Below, one piece after another: positions 39,573 through 49,700 of a DNA stretch of 64,000 nucleotides; within the stretch, counting starts at the first letter, position 1, and every line of letters begins with the position of its first letter. Both the position numbers and the translations under genes were made by a program. Source of the DNA: CAZBRS01 sp964494475 (GTDB lineage: Bacteria; Myxococcota_A; UBA9042; CAZBRS01); assembly GCA_964494475.1 (NCBI GenBank), contig CAZBRS010000003.1:62001-126000 (forward strand). Reading direction: 5' to 3'. A model generated the notes under the pieces. The model saw nothing but the letters and a program-made list of their open reading frames with translations, was not told the DNA's origin and searched no databases.

Positions 39573-40212
39573 CGGCGCCCATCTCCTGCATCATCTCGAC
39601 CAACTGGCAGAGCGGGAGCCCGACGATGTTCGTGTAGGAGCCGGCCAGCGAATCGACCAGGTACCCGCCCACGCCCTGGATGGCGTAGGCTCCCGCCTTG
39701 TCGGCCGACTCGCCGAGCGAGATGTACTTCTCGACCTCGCGCGGCCGCAACTGCTTGAAGCGCACGACCGACGTGACCGCCTGCAGTCCCTCGCGGTTCT
39801 TGACGAGGTCGTACAGGCAGAAGCCCGTGATGACCACGTGCTCGCGCCCGGACAGCCCGTTCAGCATGCGAATGGCCTCGTCGTTGTCGCGGGGCTTGCC
39901 CATGATCTCTTCGCCCGCCACCACGACGGTGTCGGCGCCGACGATCCAGCGGACGTTGGTGAAGCGCTCGATGGCACGCGCCTGCGTGTAGGGGAGCTGC
40001 TTGTGATCCTCGGGGAGCGCGGTGGCCTTCAGGCGCTCGACCACGGCCAGCACCTTCTCGCGGGCGATGCGCTTCACGAAGTTCTCGGGCAACTCGTCGG
40101 GCCGAATCTCCTCGGGGATGTTCGGCGGCATGACCTTGACCTGGAAGCCCAGGCCCTCGAGGAGCTCGCGTCGCCGCGGCGACGCGGAGGCCAGGATGAT
40201 CTGCTCCGGCAT
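39553..40212 (-). CDS. maf: Maf/YhdE-type nucleotide pyrophosphatase
   Basis: A 219-residue cytoplasmic enzyme that hydrolyses non-canonical or modified nucleoside triphosphates; family members are also linked to septum formation. The signature ILASASPRRRELLEGLG is at residues 6-22, and GADTVVVAGEEIMGKP, DKAGAYAIQGVGG and VGLPL follow. An extra stretch of about 20 residues (LPEDHKQLPYTQARAIERF in part) precedes the GADTVV block. A GGGAGGGT ribosome binding site and a promoter lie upstream. The distal gene of this operon, yggS, overlaps its stop. Confidence 0.93.
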   Translation of the reverse strand: MPEQIILASASPRRRELLEGLGFQVKVMPPNIPEEIRPDELPENFVKRIAREKVLAVVERLKATALPEDHKQLPYTQARAIERFTNVRWIVGADTVVVAGEEIMGKPRDNDEAIRMLNGLSGREHVVITGFCLYDLVKNREGLQAVTSVVRFKQLRPREVEKYISLGESADKAGAYAIQGVGGYLVDSLAGSYTNIVGLPLCQLVEMMQEMGADDILPF

Positions 40213-40236
40213 CGCACCCTCCCTTGTGGGGCCTCT

Positions 40237-40266
40237 CGTATAGCGCCCCGGAGGCCCGCGCGTCAA
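40237..40266 (-). promoter_or_regulatory. promoter of the maf-yggS operon
   Basis: On the minus strand TTGACG (40266-40261), 18-base spacer, TATACG (40242-40237), about 25 bases before the maf ATG. Confidence 0.5.
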
Positions 40267-40360
40267 GCTCGTGGCGCGCGCCGGTCTCGGAGCGGCATCC
40301 GGGGCTTCGCGCGGACCCTGGCTCGGCGTATACTGGCAAGACAGAACCCGGGAGGAGCCC

Positions 40361-41230
40361 ATGCACCTCGACTCGTCGCTCGTCGGTCTCTCGCTGCGAC
40401 CCATCGAGGCCCACGTCACGTGGCGCCAGACCACGAACTTCGCGGCCGCCGTCGGCGATCTCAACCCGCTCTACCTCGACGACACGCTCGACGACGGTCT
40501 GGTGGCGCCACCCACGTTCCCCGTGGCGCTCAGTTGGCCGCTGCTGGCCGCCTTGCCGGACCACGCCGACCTGCCGTTCGGGTCCGAGATCCTGTTGTCG
40601 CTCGTGCACTACAGCGAAGCCCTGGTGCTGCACCGCCTGGTGCGCCCCGAGGACCACCTCCGCATCGGCGGCGAGATCGCGGCGCTCCTCCCGCACCGCG
40701 CCGGCTCGCACCTGGTCCTGAAGCTGGTGGCCAGCGACGAGCGCAACCGCGTGGTCTTCACCGAGTACGTGGGCGCGCTGCTCATGGGCATCCCCTGCTC
40801 CGACGGCGGCGCGGGGGCCGAGGATCTGCCCCACGTCCCGCCGCCCCCCGGCGGCGAGCCCCTCTGGGAGGTGAACCTGCCCATCGCGACCGAGGCCCCC
40901 TGGGTCTACGACGGCTGCACGGGCATCGAGAATCCCCTCCACACGTCCGTCGCCTTCGCACGCCAGGCCGGGCTCCCGGGCCCCGTCCTGCAGGGCACGG
41001 CCACCCTCGCCAAGGCCGTCGCCGAGATCGTGAACCGCGAACTGAATGGCGACCCCAGCCGCGTCGAGTTCGTCTCGGCGCGCTTCACCGATCTGGTCGT
41101 TCCGGGCACCGAGGTGCGCGTGCAGTTGCTCGGCAGCGACGACCTCGAACGGGGGCGCGGCCTGCACTTCCGCGTGCTCGGCCCGAGCGGTCGACCGGCC
41201 GTCAACCGGGGGTTCTTGCGCGTGAAGTAG
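40361..41230 (+). CDS. MaoC-like dehydratase-domain protein
   Basis: A 289-residue protein built from two hot-dog domains. The N-terminal half starts with a region like the FAS1/R-hydratase N-domain (TNFAAAVGDLNPLYLDD), and the C-terminal half has the MaoC pattern with IENPLHTSVAFARQAGLPGPVLQGTATLAKAVAEIV, where the His and the Gly-rich turn are expected to form the hydratase site. Enzymes of this fold hydrate enoyl thioesters such as enoyl-CoA. Substrate unknown. GGGAGGAGCCC precedes the ATG and TATACT lies at 40329, so it has its own promoter. The TamB operon follows. Confidence 0.82.
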   Translation: MHLDSSLVGLSLRPIEAHVTWRQTTNFAAAVGDLNPLYLDDTLDDGLVAPPTFPVALSWPLLAALPDHADLPFGSEILLSLVHYSEALVLHRLVRPEDHLRIGGEIAALLPHRAGSHLVLKLVASDERNRVVFTEYVGALLMGIPCSDGGAGAEDLPHVPPPPGGEPLWEVNLPIATEAPWVYDGCTGIENPLHTSVAFARQAGLPGPVLQGTATLAKAVAEIVNRELNGDPSRVEFVSARFTDLVVPGTEVRVQLLGSDDLERGRGLHFRVLGPSGRPAVNRGFLRVK

Positions 41231-41271
41231 CCGTGTAGGATGGCATGGTATCGCCGGTTTCGGAGCCTCGC

Positions 41272-42492
41272 ATGCGCTGGATCTTCAGGCTGCTCCTCCT
41301 GTTGCCCCTGGTGGCCCTCGGCCTGTTGGCGCTGGCCTGGGCGCTGTTGGTCCACACCGACGCCCCCGCGCACGTCGTGACCACCGGATTCAACGACGAG
41401 AACACCCGGCTGTGGCTCGAGGCCCGAACGGCTCGCCTGCACGGCGACCTGATGGGCCTGCGGATCGAGGACCTCTCGCTGGCCGAGCGCACGCGCACGC
41501 AGCCCATGGTGCGCGTCGAACGCTTCGATGCGAGCTTGAGCGCGCTGCCCACCGATGACCTCGTCGACATCGATCGCGTCGAGGTGAGCGGACTCGACAT
41601 CGATCTCGACGTGGCCTGCCTGCCCGCCCTGCAGGAGTTCGCGATCCGCAAGGCCGAGCCCCCGAAGCCCGGCGGGCCGGCGCCGTCGGTCCGCTTCGGG
41701 AGGCTCGTGCTCACCGACGCGTCCTTCGCGTGGCGGGGCGCCGCGTCGTCCGTCGAGATCCCCGACCTCGACCTCGAGCTCTCGGGCGTCACGGGACCGG
41801 CCACCGACGTGACGCTCGCCGCGAGCCTGGCGGGCGCCACCATCGGCGCCGCGTCCACGGCGGTCAAGCTGGGCAAGCTGAAGCTCGACGGCTCGTTGAA
41901 GGGCAGCACGGAGGGCTCGGGAGAGTTGAAGCTCGACGCCGTCGCGCTCGAGAGCGTCGAGGCCGGCGCCTGGCGGATCGGGGGGCTGGCGCTCGGGGAA
42001 ACGACGCTGACCTTGCAGGGACTCGGTGGGCGGCTGGTCCTCGGCGCGCTCGGGCTCCGCAGCCTCACCGGCCCCGACTTCGATCTGGCCGACGCCACCC
42101 TCTCGCTCGACGCCACGGGAGGGCTGGCCGGCGTCGAGCTCACGCGGGCCGCGCTCTCCTCGCCGCGCCTCTCGATCACGCTCGACGGCACCGCGAAGCC
42201 CACCCTCGGCCTCACGGGCAGCGGCCTCGAGGTCAAGCTGCAGGGCTCGTTCCAGGTCGAGCCCGCGGCGCTGCTGCCGAAGGCCTGCGCCGGCGTCACC
42301 CGCGCGAGCGGGCGCTTCCTCGTCACGGGCGGATCGAAGGGCGGCCTGAAGCTCGACTCGCTCACGCTCACGATGACCGGCGCCGACGGCGACCACGAGT
42401 TCACGCGCTCGGGCGTGGCGCTGACCGAAGGTGCGGTCGTACGAGCCCTCTTCAGTGAACTGTGCTCCACGGTGGGCACCGGAGCGCCGTGA
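41272..42492 (+). CDS. AsmA-like inner-membrane anchored protein, first gene of the tamBA operon
   Basis: A 406-residue protein with an N-terminal anchor helix (residues about 2-24, MRWIFRLLLLLPLVALGLL in part) and a long periplasmic region of short repeated beta segments typical of AsmA/TamB-like bridges (VRVERFDASL, IDRVEVSGLDIDLD, VEIPDLDLELSGVTG). Such proteins form hydrophobic grooves for lipid movement across the periplasm. The gene overlaps the TamB start codon (GTGA), so they are translationally coupled. An in-frame ATG 27 bases upstream is also possible; the chosen ATG starts directly before the anchor. The exact subfamily is not certain. Confidence 0.68.
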   Translation: MRWIFRLLLLLPLVALGLLALAWALLVHTDAPAHVVTTGFNDENTRLWLEARTARLHGDLMGLRIEDLSLAERTRTQPMVRVERFDASLSALPTDDLVDIDRVEVSGLDIDLDVACLPALQEFAIRKAEPPKPGGPAPSVRFGRLVLTDASFAWRGAASSVEIPDLDLELSGVTGPATDVTLAASLAGATIGAASTAVKLGKLKLDGSLKGSTEGSGELKLDAVALESVEAGAWRIGGLALGETTLTLQGLGGRLVLGALGLRSLTGPDFDLADATLSLDATGGLAGVELTRAALSSPRLSITLDGTAKPTLGLTGSGLEVKLQGSFQVEPAALLPKACAGVTRASGRFLVTGGSKGGLKLDSLTLTMTGADGDHEFTRSGVALTEGAVVRALFSELCSTVGTGAP

Positions 42493-45400
42493 CCACGCCG
42501 TCGGCCAGGGAGACCCCCCCGCGCACGCGCCCACCCCGCAGGGGAGGCTTGCGGCGCCTCGGCCGCTGGGCCGTGCGCCTGCTGGCGACCCCCTTCCTGC
42601 TGCTCGCCCTCTCCTACCCGGTGGCCTGGTTCGCGCTCAATTCACCCGAATTCCTGACCCGCGCGCTCACGACCGTCAACGAGGCCATCCCTGGCACCAT
42701 CCGGGTACGCGAGCTGGAGTGGGGGCCCCTGCCCTGGAGGCTCCACCTCACGGGCGTTCGCATCCTGGCGCCCGGCGACCCCGAGCCCGTGATCGCGGTG
42801 AACGACCTGGTGGTCGACCTCGCGCTGACCGACGCGCTGCGGAGCGCCCTCGCCACGCTCCTGCGGGGCGAGGGCTTCTTCCTGCCCGTCGACTCCGTGA
42901 CGATGCGGGGCTACTCGTGCACGCTCACCTTCGACGACGACTTCGACCTGCGCCTGAAGCACGCGTTCGTGACCCCGACCCCCGCTGCCGAGGAGCCCCC
43001 GGACCCCGAGGACACGGACGACGACGCCAGGGGCTTCTCGATGGACGTTCGACGGGTGGTGGGACGCGGAGGCCGCTTCCGCATCGACTACCCGGCGTGG
43101 GGAGCGTCGACCGACGGCATCGACCTGTACGCGGTGTTCCGCCTCGAGAGCGACGGGACCCCCTTCGTGCTGGCGTCGACCGTCACGAGCCGACGGGGTG
43201 AACTGCGGGTGGGCGACGGCGGACAGCCGGTGGTCTTCCCCTTCGAGGACCTCGAGGTCCACGGCTACATGCTCGATCACCTCTTCGAGCGCTTCGGGAG
43301 CGTCCGCTTCTCCAGCGAGGGCCTCCGGGTGCTGGCCACCGGACACCTGGCCACCGACGATCCCGCGCGCTGGTCCGAGCTCATCGCCAAGATCGAGGTG
43401 CCCGTCGACGCCCCGGGTCTGCTGCGATGGACGGGCGACCACGTGAGCCTGGCCGCGCCGGCCTCGTTCGAGGGACGCCTCGAGGGCCCCCTGGCGAGCC
43501 CGTCCCTGACCTTGGCGGCGGGGCCCCTGGCGATCACCAGCCCCTGGGTCCCGGGCCGGGTCTCGGTCGAACCGTTCCAGGCCACCCTCGCCTTCCGGCC
43601 CATCGACGACGAGCTCAGCATCTCGCGCCTGGCCTTCGCGGGCGACTGCCTGCCGGCCGTCGAGGCCCGTGGGCTGCGGTTGGGCCTGGGCTCGCTGAAC
43701 ATCGAGGGCGAACTGCACGCCGGCGAGCTCTCGCGCGCGTTGTGGCCGCTCGACTGGCCCGTGGTGCTCGAGGCCGTGAAGAAGGCGGGGGGCTCTCTGC
43801 GCGTGGCGGGTCAGTTGCCCCTCGGCGAGGTCTGCGGACGACGGCTGGAGCTCGACGCCGACCTCGATCTCGGTGGGCACAGGGGATTGACGGGCCGGCT
43901 CACGTGGGACCCCACGCGCCTCGAGTTGACCGATCTGCGCCTGGCGATGGACGTGGGCGAGGCCTCGGCCACCGGCTGGATCGAGCCCGGATCGGGCCGG
44001 CTCGACCTGCGCACCGAGGGCAAGGTGCGCGACCTCGCGACGTTCGTCGAGCGCCTGCACCTGCCTCCACGGGTGGCCGGCTCGGCGGTGTGGTCGGCCG
44101 AGGCCCGCGGCGCGTGGCCCGACCTCGACGGGAGGGGTTCGCTCGACGCCACGGCGCTGCACGTGGCCGGCCTCGACCTGGGCGCCGTTCGAGCGCGGGC
44201 CACGTTCGAGGAGCGGGTGCTCCGAGCCACGCGCTTCGAGATGACGGGGCCCCTCGGCGCCTATGCCGGGCGCGGCCTCGTCGAGCTCGACGAGGCCTGG
44301 CGGCCGACGCACGTTCGGCTCGACGAGGTGCGGGCCGCGCTCGACGCGCCCTCCATCCTCCTGCCCGATCTTCCCCTCGGCGCGCGGCTCGAGGTCAGCG
44401 CGACCGACCTCGAGCTCGAGGTCTCGGCGCCGCTGGCCTCGCTTCGGGGGAACGCGACGGTGCGGGCGGCCGGCGTGTCGTGGCTGGGCGAACCCATCGG
44501 CGACGTACAGGCCGACGTGCACGCGCCCGCTGGCGGCGATCTGCGGCTCGATCGCGTCGAGGTCCGCCGAGGGGGCAAGCGCCTGCTGGCCGCGGGGCTG
44601 ACCGTCGATCGCGGCCTCGAGCGCGTGGCGGGCTCGGCGTCCGTCTCGGCGACCGTGGCGGAGCTCCCGTTCCTCCAAGGCCTGCCGTTCCCGCTGTCCG
44701 CCGAGGTCGCGCTCTCGCTCAGCGTCGAGGGTGCGCTCCTCGACCCCCTGGTGAGCGGCGTGCTTCGGCTCGACGACTGGGAGGTGCGCCCGCGTCCGGG
44801 CCTGCGGGTCCGGGGCAACGAGGCCACCGTGCGCCTGTGGGGTCGGCCCTCGACCGGCCTGCACCTGGCCTCGGACGACCTCTACCCCGGCGTGCGGCTC
44901 AGCGAGCAGTCCACGCTGCGGCCCCTCGACGTCGACCTCTTCCTCGAGGTCGAGGGCCTGCAGCCCCTCGAGTTCTTCGAGGCGGCGGCCGACCTGCCCC
45001 TCTCCATCACGCTCGGCGGCACCTACCGCGTGAGCGCCCGCTTCGGCGGGCCCGCCTCGGTCACGGTGCTCGGCCGCATCCCGCGCCGGTCGCTCGGGGT
45101 GTCGCTGCAGGACGAAGAGGTGACCCTCTGGAACGAGGAGGAGACCGTCTTCGGCGTGTCGCCCCTGGGGCTCTTCGTGAACCGCCTCCACCTGACCGGC
45201 CAGAGCCTCGAGGCCGCCCTGTGCGGCGAGATCGGCCCCGACGGGGCGCTCGACGTGTCGGCCTCGCTGCAGGCCCGCGTCGCCAACCTGCCGGGCCTGA
45301 AGGAGTTCCTCATCGAGCGGGGCGGCGAGCTCCGGACCGAGGGGCGGGGCGACGCGGCCTCGTGCCTGCCCGACGCTGGCGGCATCCACGTGGGGGGCAC

Positions 45401-46700
45401 GTTGGACCGACCTCGCTTCTCGGGGGCCGTGGTGCTGCAGGACCTGGCGCTGCGCCCGCGCGGCTTCGCGAGCACGATCCAGGTGCCCGGCCGGGCGCGC
45501 CTGCTCGTGAGCCAGGAGGACGACGAGACCTGGGTGCGCGTCGACCCTGAGGCGCCGCTGAAGGGCGTGCTCGACGAGGGCGCCTTCGAGGTGTCCGGCT
45601 CGGCCCGCTTCCGGCGCTTCCGGTTCGAGGAGGGCTCCGTCACCGTGACCGGCGCCAACGTGGCCTATGCGCTCCCCGGCGTGACCGAGTTCACGGCCAA
45701 CCCGAAGCTCACCCTCACCGCGCGCCCCGGCACCGACGACCCCTACGTGCTCTCGGGCGACGTGCGGTTCGTGAGCGGCCTGTTCTACAAGGACTTCGAC
45801 CAACTGCGGCAGATGCTGACGGGAGTGCTCGGCGACCGTCACGCCGCCGCCTACTCGCGCCCCATCGACGAGCTCCTGCCCTTCGTCAAGGACCTGCGCT
45901 TCGACGTGCGCCTGCGGGGCCAGAACTACGACGTGCGCTGCCGCCTGCCGTTCGGCGAGACGGATCTGGCGTTGAACCTCGACCTCCGCCTGGCCGGTAC
46001 GTACAGCCAGCCCGAGCTCTACGATCGCGTCGAGATCGTGCCCGGCTCCATGGTCACGTACCAGCTCGTGAAGCGCGACTTCGAGGTGACCCACGGCACC
46101 CTCGACTTCACGGGCGAGCCGGCGCGCCCCGAAGTCGAGATCCGCGCCAAGACCGACATCGACGTGCTGGTGCGCGCGGGGTCCACGGGAGGCGCGACCA
46201 CGGCCTGGATCGACACCGATCGCGAGGAGACGGTCACGCTCGTGCTGGCCCTCTCGGGGCGCCCCCCCGATCTGCGCTTCGACCTGTCGTCGAACCGCAC
46301 CGACTTCGACCAGGAGGATCTGCAGTACCTGCTGGTGACGGGCCAGCCCAAGCAGGCGGGCAGCTCGGGCCTCGTGAGCGGCGTCAGCCTGAACCTGCTG
46401 ACCCAGGATCTCGTGAAGTCGCTCTCGAGCTTCTTCCTGGCTCCCTTCCTCGACCGGGTCAGCCTGGGCTTCACGGCCGAGGGGGGCGTGAACGCCGACC
46501 TCATGACCCGGCTGGGTCGCCGCGTACAGCTTCGCACTCGCATCCTGCAGGAGGGCACCGACGTACGCTACTCGGCCGGCTTCACGTTGAAGCTGAGCGA
46601 TCGCCTGAGCCTCGACGGCCGCATGAAGGCCATCGAGACCGAGGGCTTCCAGAGCCGCACCTACGAGGCCAAGCTGCGCTACCGCATCGAGGTCGACTGA
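42489..46700 (+). CDS. tamB: translocation and assembly module protein TamB
   Basis: A 1403-residue inner-membrane anchored protein. The N-terminal Arg-rich tail (RPPRRGGLRRLGRW) and one helix at about 30-50 are followed by more than 1000 residues of beta-helical repeats and the conserved TamB C-terminal (DUF490) region from about 1050 (DIDVLVRAGSTGGATTAWIDTD and YLLVTGQPKQ). TamB-type proteins bridge inner and outer membranes and are implicated in phospholipid transport and outer-membrane protein assembly. It begins at GTG overlapping the preceding stop by 4 bases and is followed 1 base after its stop by the TamA/BamA-like gene. Gene order is tamB then tamA, the reverse of E. coli. Confidence 0.9.
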   Translation: MTTPSARETPPRTRPPRRGGLRRLGRWAVRLLATPFLLLALSYPVAWFALNSPEFLTRALTTVNEAIPGTIRVRELEWGPLPWRLHLTGVRILAPGDPEPVIAVNDLVVDLALTDALRSALATLLRGEGFFLPVDSVTMRGYSCTLTFDDDFDLRLKHAFVTPTPAAEEPPDPEDTDDDARGFSMDVRRVVGRGGRFRIDYPAWGASTDGIDLYAVFRLESDGTPFVLASTVTSRRGELRVGDGGQPVVFPFEDLEVHGYMLDHLFERFGSVRFSSEGLRVLATGHLATDDPARWSELIAKIEVPVDAPGLLRWTGDHVSLAAPASFEGRLEGPLASPSLTLAAGPLAITSPWVPGRVSVEPFQATLAFRPIDDELSISRLAFAGDCLPAVEARGLRLGLGSLNIEGELHAGELSRALWPLDWPVVLEAVKKAGGSLRVAGQLPLGEVCGRRLELDADLDLGGHRGLTGRLTWDPTRLELTDLRLAMDVGEASATGWIEPGSGRLDLRTEGKVRDLATFVERLHLPPRVAGSAVWSAEARGAWPDLDGRGSLDATALHVAGLDLGAVRARATFEERVLRATRFEMTGPLGAYAGRGLVELDEAWRPTHVRLDEVRAALDAPSILLPDLPLGARLEVSATDLELEVSAPLASLRGNATVRAAGVSWLGEPIGDVQADVHAPAGGDLRLDRVEVRRGGKRLLAAGLTVDRGLERVAGSASVSATVAELPFLQGLPFPLSAEVALSLSVEGALLDPLVSGVLRLDDWEVRPRPGLRVRGNEATVRLWGRPSTGLHLASDDLYPGVRLSEQSTLRPLDVDLFLEVEGLQPLEFFEAAADLPLSITLGGTYRVSARFGGPASVTVLGRIPRRSLGVSLQDEEVTLWNEEETVFGVSPLGLFVNRLHLTGQSLEAALCGEIGPDGALDVSASLQARVANLPGLKEFLIERGGELRTEGRGDAASCLPDAGGIHVGGTLDRPRFSGAVVLQDLALRPRGFASTIQVPGRARLLVSQEDDETWVRVDPEAPLKGVLDEGAFEVSGSARFRRFRFEEGSVTVTGANVAYALPGVTEFTANPKLTLTARPGTDDPYVLSGDVRFVSGLFYKDFDQLRQMLTGVLGDRHAAAYSRPIDELLPFVKDLRFDVRLRGQNYDVRCRLPFGETDLALNLDLRLAGTYSQPELYDRVEIVPGSMVTYQLVKRDFEVTHGTLDFTGEPARPEVEIRAKTDIDVLVRAGSTGGATTAWIDTDREETVTLVLALSGRPPDLRFDLSSNRTDFDQEDLQYLLVTGQPKQAGSSGLVSGVSLNLLTQDLVKSLSSFFLAPFLDRVSLGFTAEGGVNADLMTRLGRRVQLRTRILQEGTDVRYSAGFTLKLSDRLSLDGRMKAIETEGFQSRTYEAKLRYRIEVD

Positions 46701-46701
46701 C

Positions 46702-49700
46702 GTGAACCGGCCCCGCACCAGGAGGCTCGCCCTGTTCTTGGGGCTCTTGCTGGCGGCAGCGCCCCGCCTCGCGGCGCAGGTCGTCTCGGTCGAGGGCGTG
46801 CCCGACGCCGGCCCCTGCCTCGGACACCCGCTGGCCGACGTGCGCGTGACCGCCTGCACCCTCGATCGCTGCGCCGACCCCGACTTCGTGGCGTCCCTGG
46901 TGGGCTCGCTCGGGCTGTTGCCGGGCCTGGTGCTGCAGGTCGACGACCTCGCGCGCGCCAGCGGAAGGCTCGCGGCGCTGCAGGTCTTTCGCGGGATCGA
47001 GCTCCGCTGCGTGGCCGCCTCGGGCGATCCGCCGTCACCCGCGGAGGGGCTCGTGGCTCCGGTCGTCCTCGAGCTCTCGCTCGAGGGACGGTACGTGGTC
47101 GACGACGTCACGATCAGCGGCCATCGCGACCTGTACAAGTCCGACATCCTGAAGCGCACCTACCTGCGCGCAGGCCAGTACCTGGAAGACGCGTCGCCCG
47201 ACGCCGAGGCGTTCCGCAGCCAGGCCCGCGCCCTGGAGGCGCTGCACGAGCGCGAGGGCTTCGAGGGCGCGAAGGTCGAGGTCGTGCCCGTCCCGCTCCC
47301 GAACAACCGCGTCCGCGTCGAGATCCGAATCCAGCCGGGCCTCCGCCACGTGCTCGAGCGCATCGACGTGACGCTGGGCGAGCCCGACCCCTCGTCGGGA
47401 TGCGCGGCGCTCGGAGAAAGCGAGGTGCGCTCGGCCTTCGGCCTGAAGGCCGGCGCGACGCTGACCCCCAAGGTGCTGAAGGACGCGCGCCGCGCGCTGC
47501 TCGCTCGACTCTGGGCGCACGGCGCGACCAATGCCCGGGTGACGACCGAGCTCGACGAGGAGGGGTCGATCGTCCGCCTCGCCGTGCACCACTCGCAGTG
47601 CTGGCGCGTGCAGTTCTGGACGTCGCGGGACGATCCGGCGCGGCCCTACGTGCCCGCCGACCCGTCGGACTGGCGCGACGTGCTCACGTTCAAGGAGAGC
47701 GGGACCTTCGACTGGGAGGAGGCCGAGATCGGTCGCCTGGCCCTGATCGATCACCTGCGCGAGCGCGGCTACGTCGACGCCCGCGTGACGATGGAGGTGC
47801 GCACGCTCCCGACCGACGGCAGCCCCGCCGTGCTCGGCCAGGTCGACTACTTCCTCGACCTCGGGCGCCCACCGACCATCGACCGCATCACCTTCGTGGG
47901 CCGCGAGCACCTGGCCGAGTCCGACCTGCGCGAGCTGATGCAGACCGAGGAGTACAGCCTGTTCTCGCAGGGAGGCACGCTGCTGGTCGAGCAGCTCTTC
48001 TCGGACCTGGGCCGCATCGCCGAGCGTTACCGGGCCGAGGGCTTCCACGCCTTCGCGTTCGAGGGCGCCCGCGCCGACGACGACACGCGCCAGCGCATCG
48101 AGCGCAACCCCGACCCTGCCGTCGGCGGCCCGGGCGACCAGGGGACCGAGCGCGAGGTGTGGCGCTGGTCCCGTGGCGAGTTGGCGTTCGATCTGGTGCG
48201 CCGGAAGGGCAAGGGCGGGGTCGAGGTCCAGATTCGGTTGCTCGAGGGACCCCGCAGCGTGCTCGAGGCCGTCGACGTGGCGGGGGCCTCGCGCCTCAGC
48301 GAGGAGCGGCTGCGCCGCGCGCTCGGCCTGACCGCCAACCTGCCCTGGAGCCTGCCGGTGCTGCAGCGCCTCGAGGGCGCGCTGCGCAACACGTACAGCG
48401 CGCGGGGCTTCTCGATGATGACCTTCGAGAGCCGCTGCGCCGCGCGCGAACCCGACGTGGAGTGGGGGCCCTGCGACGTCGACCGCCTGAAGAGCCGACG
48501 CGTCCTGCTGCGCTTCACCATCGACGAGGGCGAGAAGGCCGTCGTCCGGCACGTCTTCGTCTTCGGCAACCGCGTGACGCGCTCGTCGTTCGTGCTGGCC
48601 AGCCTGCCGAAGCCCGGAGAACCCTACGACATCGAGCGCGTGCGCGCCGGCATCACCGACCTGCGCAACACCGGCCTGTTCGCGTCGGTGCAGGCCAGCG
48701 CGCTCGGCCCCGACGAGCAGCCCCCGAGCCGCGACGTGACCCTGGTCGTGCACGTCGAAGAGCTCGACTACCAGACGTTCGACGTGGCCGCCGGCTTCGA
48801 GACCATCAACCGCCCCGGCGAGAGCGCGCCGGCCTTCGTCTCGACCCTCGTGCGCAACAGCGTGGCGGTCGCCGACGCCTCGCTCACGGGCAACGAGGAG
48901 CCCTTCCTGACCGAACTGCCCGACCTGTTGATCACGGCCGAGGTGGCGTACACCAACATGAACTTCCTGGGCCGCGCCCGCCAGCTCTACGTGCCGCTCA
49001 AGTACGGCTTCTCGATGACGCATCCCCTCCGCTACGCCTCGTTCGCGCCCATGTACACCGACCCCTACTTCACGCGCCCGCGCCTCACGTTGCAGGTCTC
49101 GCCCTTCGTCACCTACGACCGCGCCACCGAGGCCATCGACAAGGCGCTGCTCGGGCTGACCACGGCGCTCTCGAAGTCGTTCCTGGGGCACTTCCACGTG
49201 TCGCTCGGCTACGAGATCTCCGAGATCACCTACCGCCTGCCCGGCGACCCCGTGCGCGGCGACTGGAGCCCCTGGGGCCTGCAGAACAAGGTGAACCTGC
49301 GCGGCTCGATCACGTACCTCGACAACCCCATCCACCCCACGCGCGGCGTCTTCCTCGGCGCGAGCACCACCTACCTGAACGCGCTGCAGCAGGGCGACTT
49401 CCGCAACTTCGTGAAGTGGGATCTGCAGGTGAAGGGCTTCCTGCCCGTGCGCCGTTGGCTGGTCATCGGCTCGATGGCGCGCTACGCCGACAGCCGCTCG
49501 TTCGAGGGCGCCGCCCTGCCCGACTACGAGCGCTACAAGCTGGGCGGCTCGAAGGGCCTGCGCGGCTTCGACGACGACGCCGTGACCCAGTACTACGCCG
49601 ACGGCTCCCTGCGCTACGCGCCCGTCGAGACCGTCGACGGCGAGACCCGCGCGGTGCAGGCGCTGCAACCCTTCGGTGGCGACGTGCTGATCCAGGGCTC

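Noticed and set aside
42642..47159. Very long minus-strand open frame of about 1500 codons opposite tamB and the start of tamA.
   Set aside because: GC-rich coding DNA leaves few stop codons on the opposite strand. The translation is His/Glu/Arg/Ala-rich with no domain, while the plus-strand product is a clear TamB.
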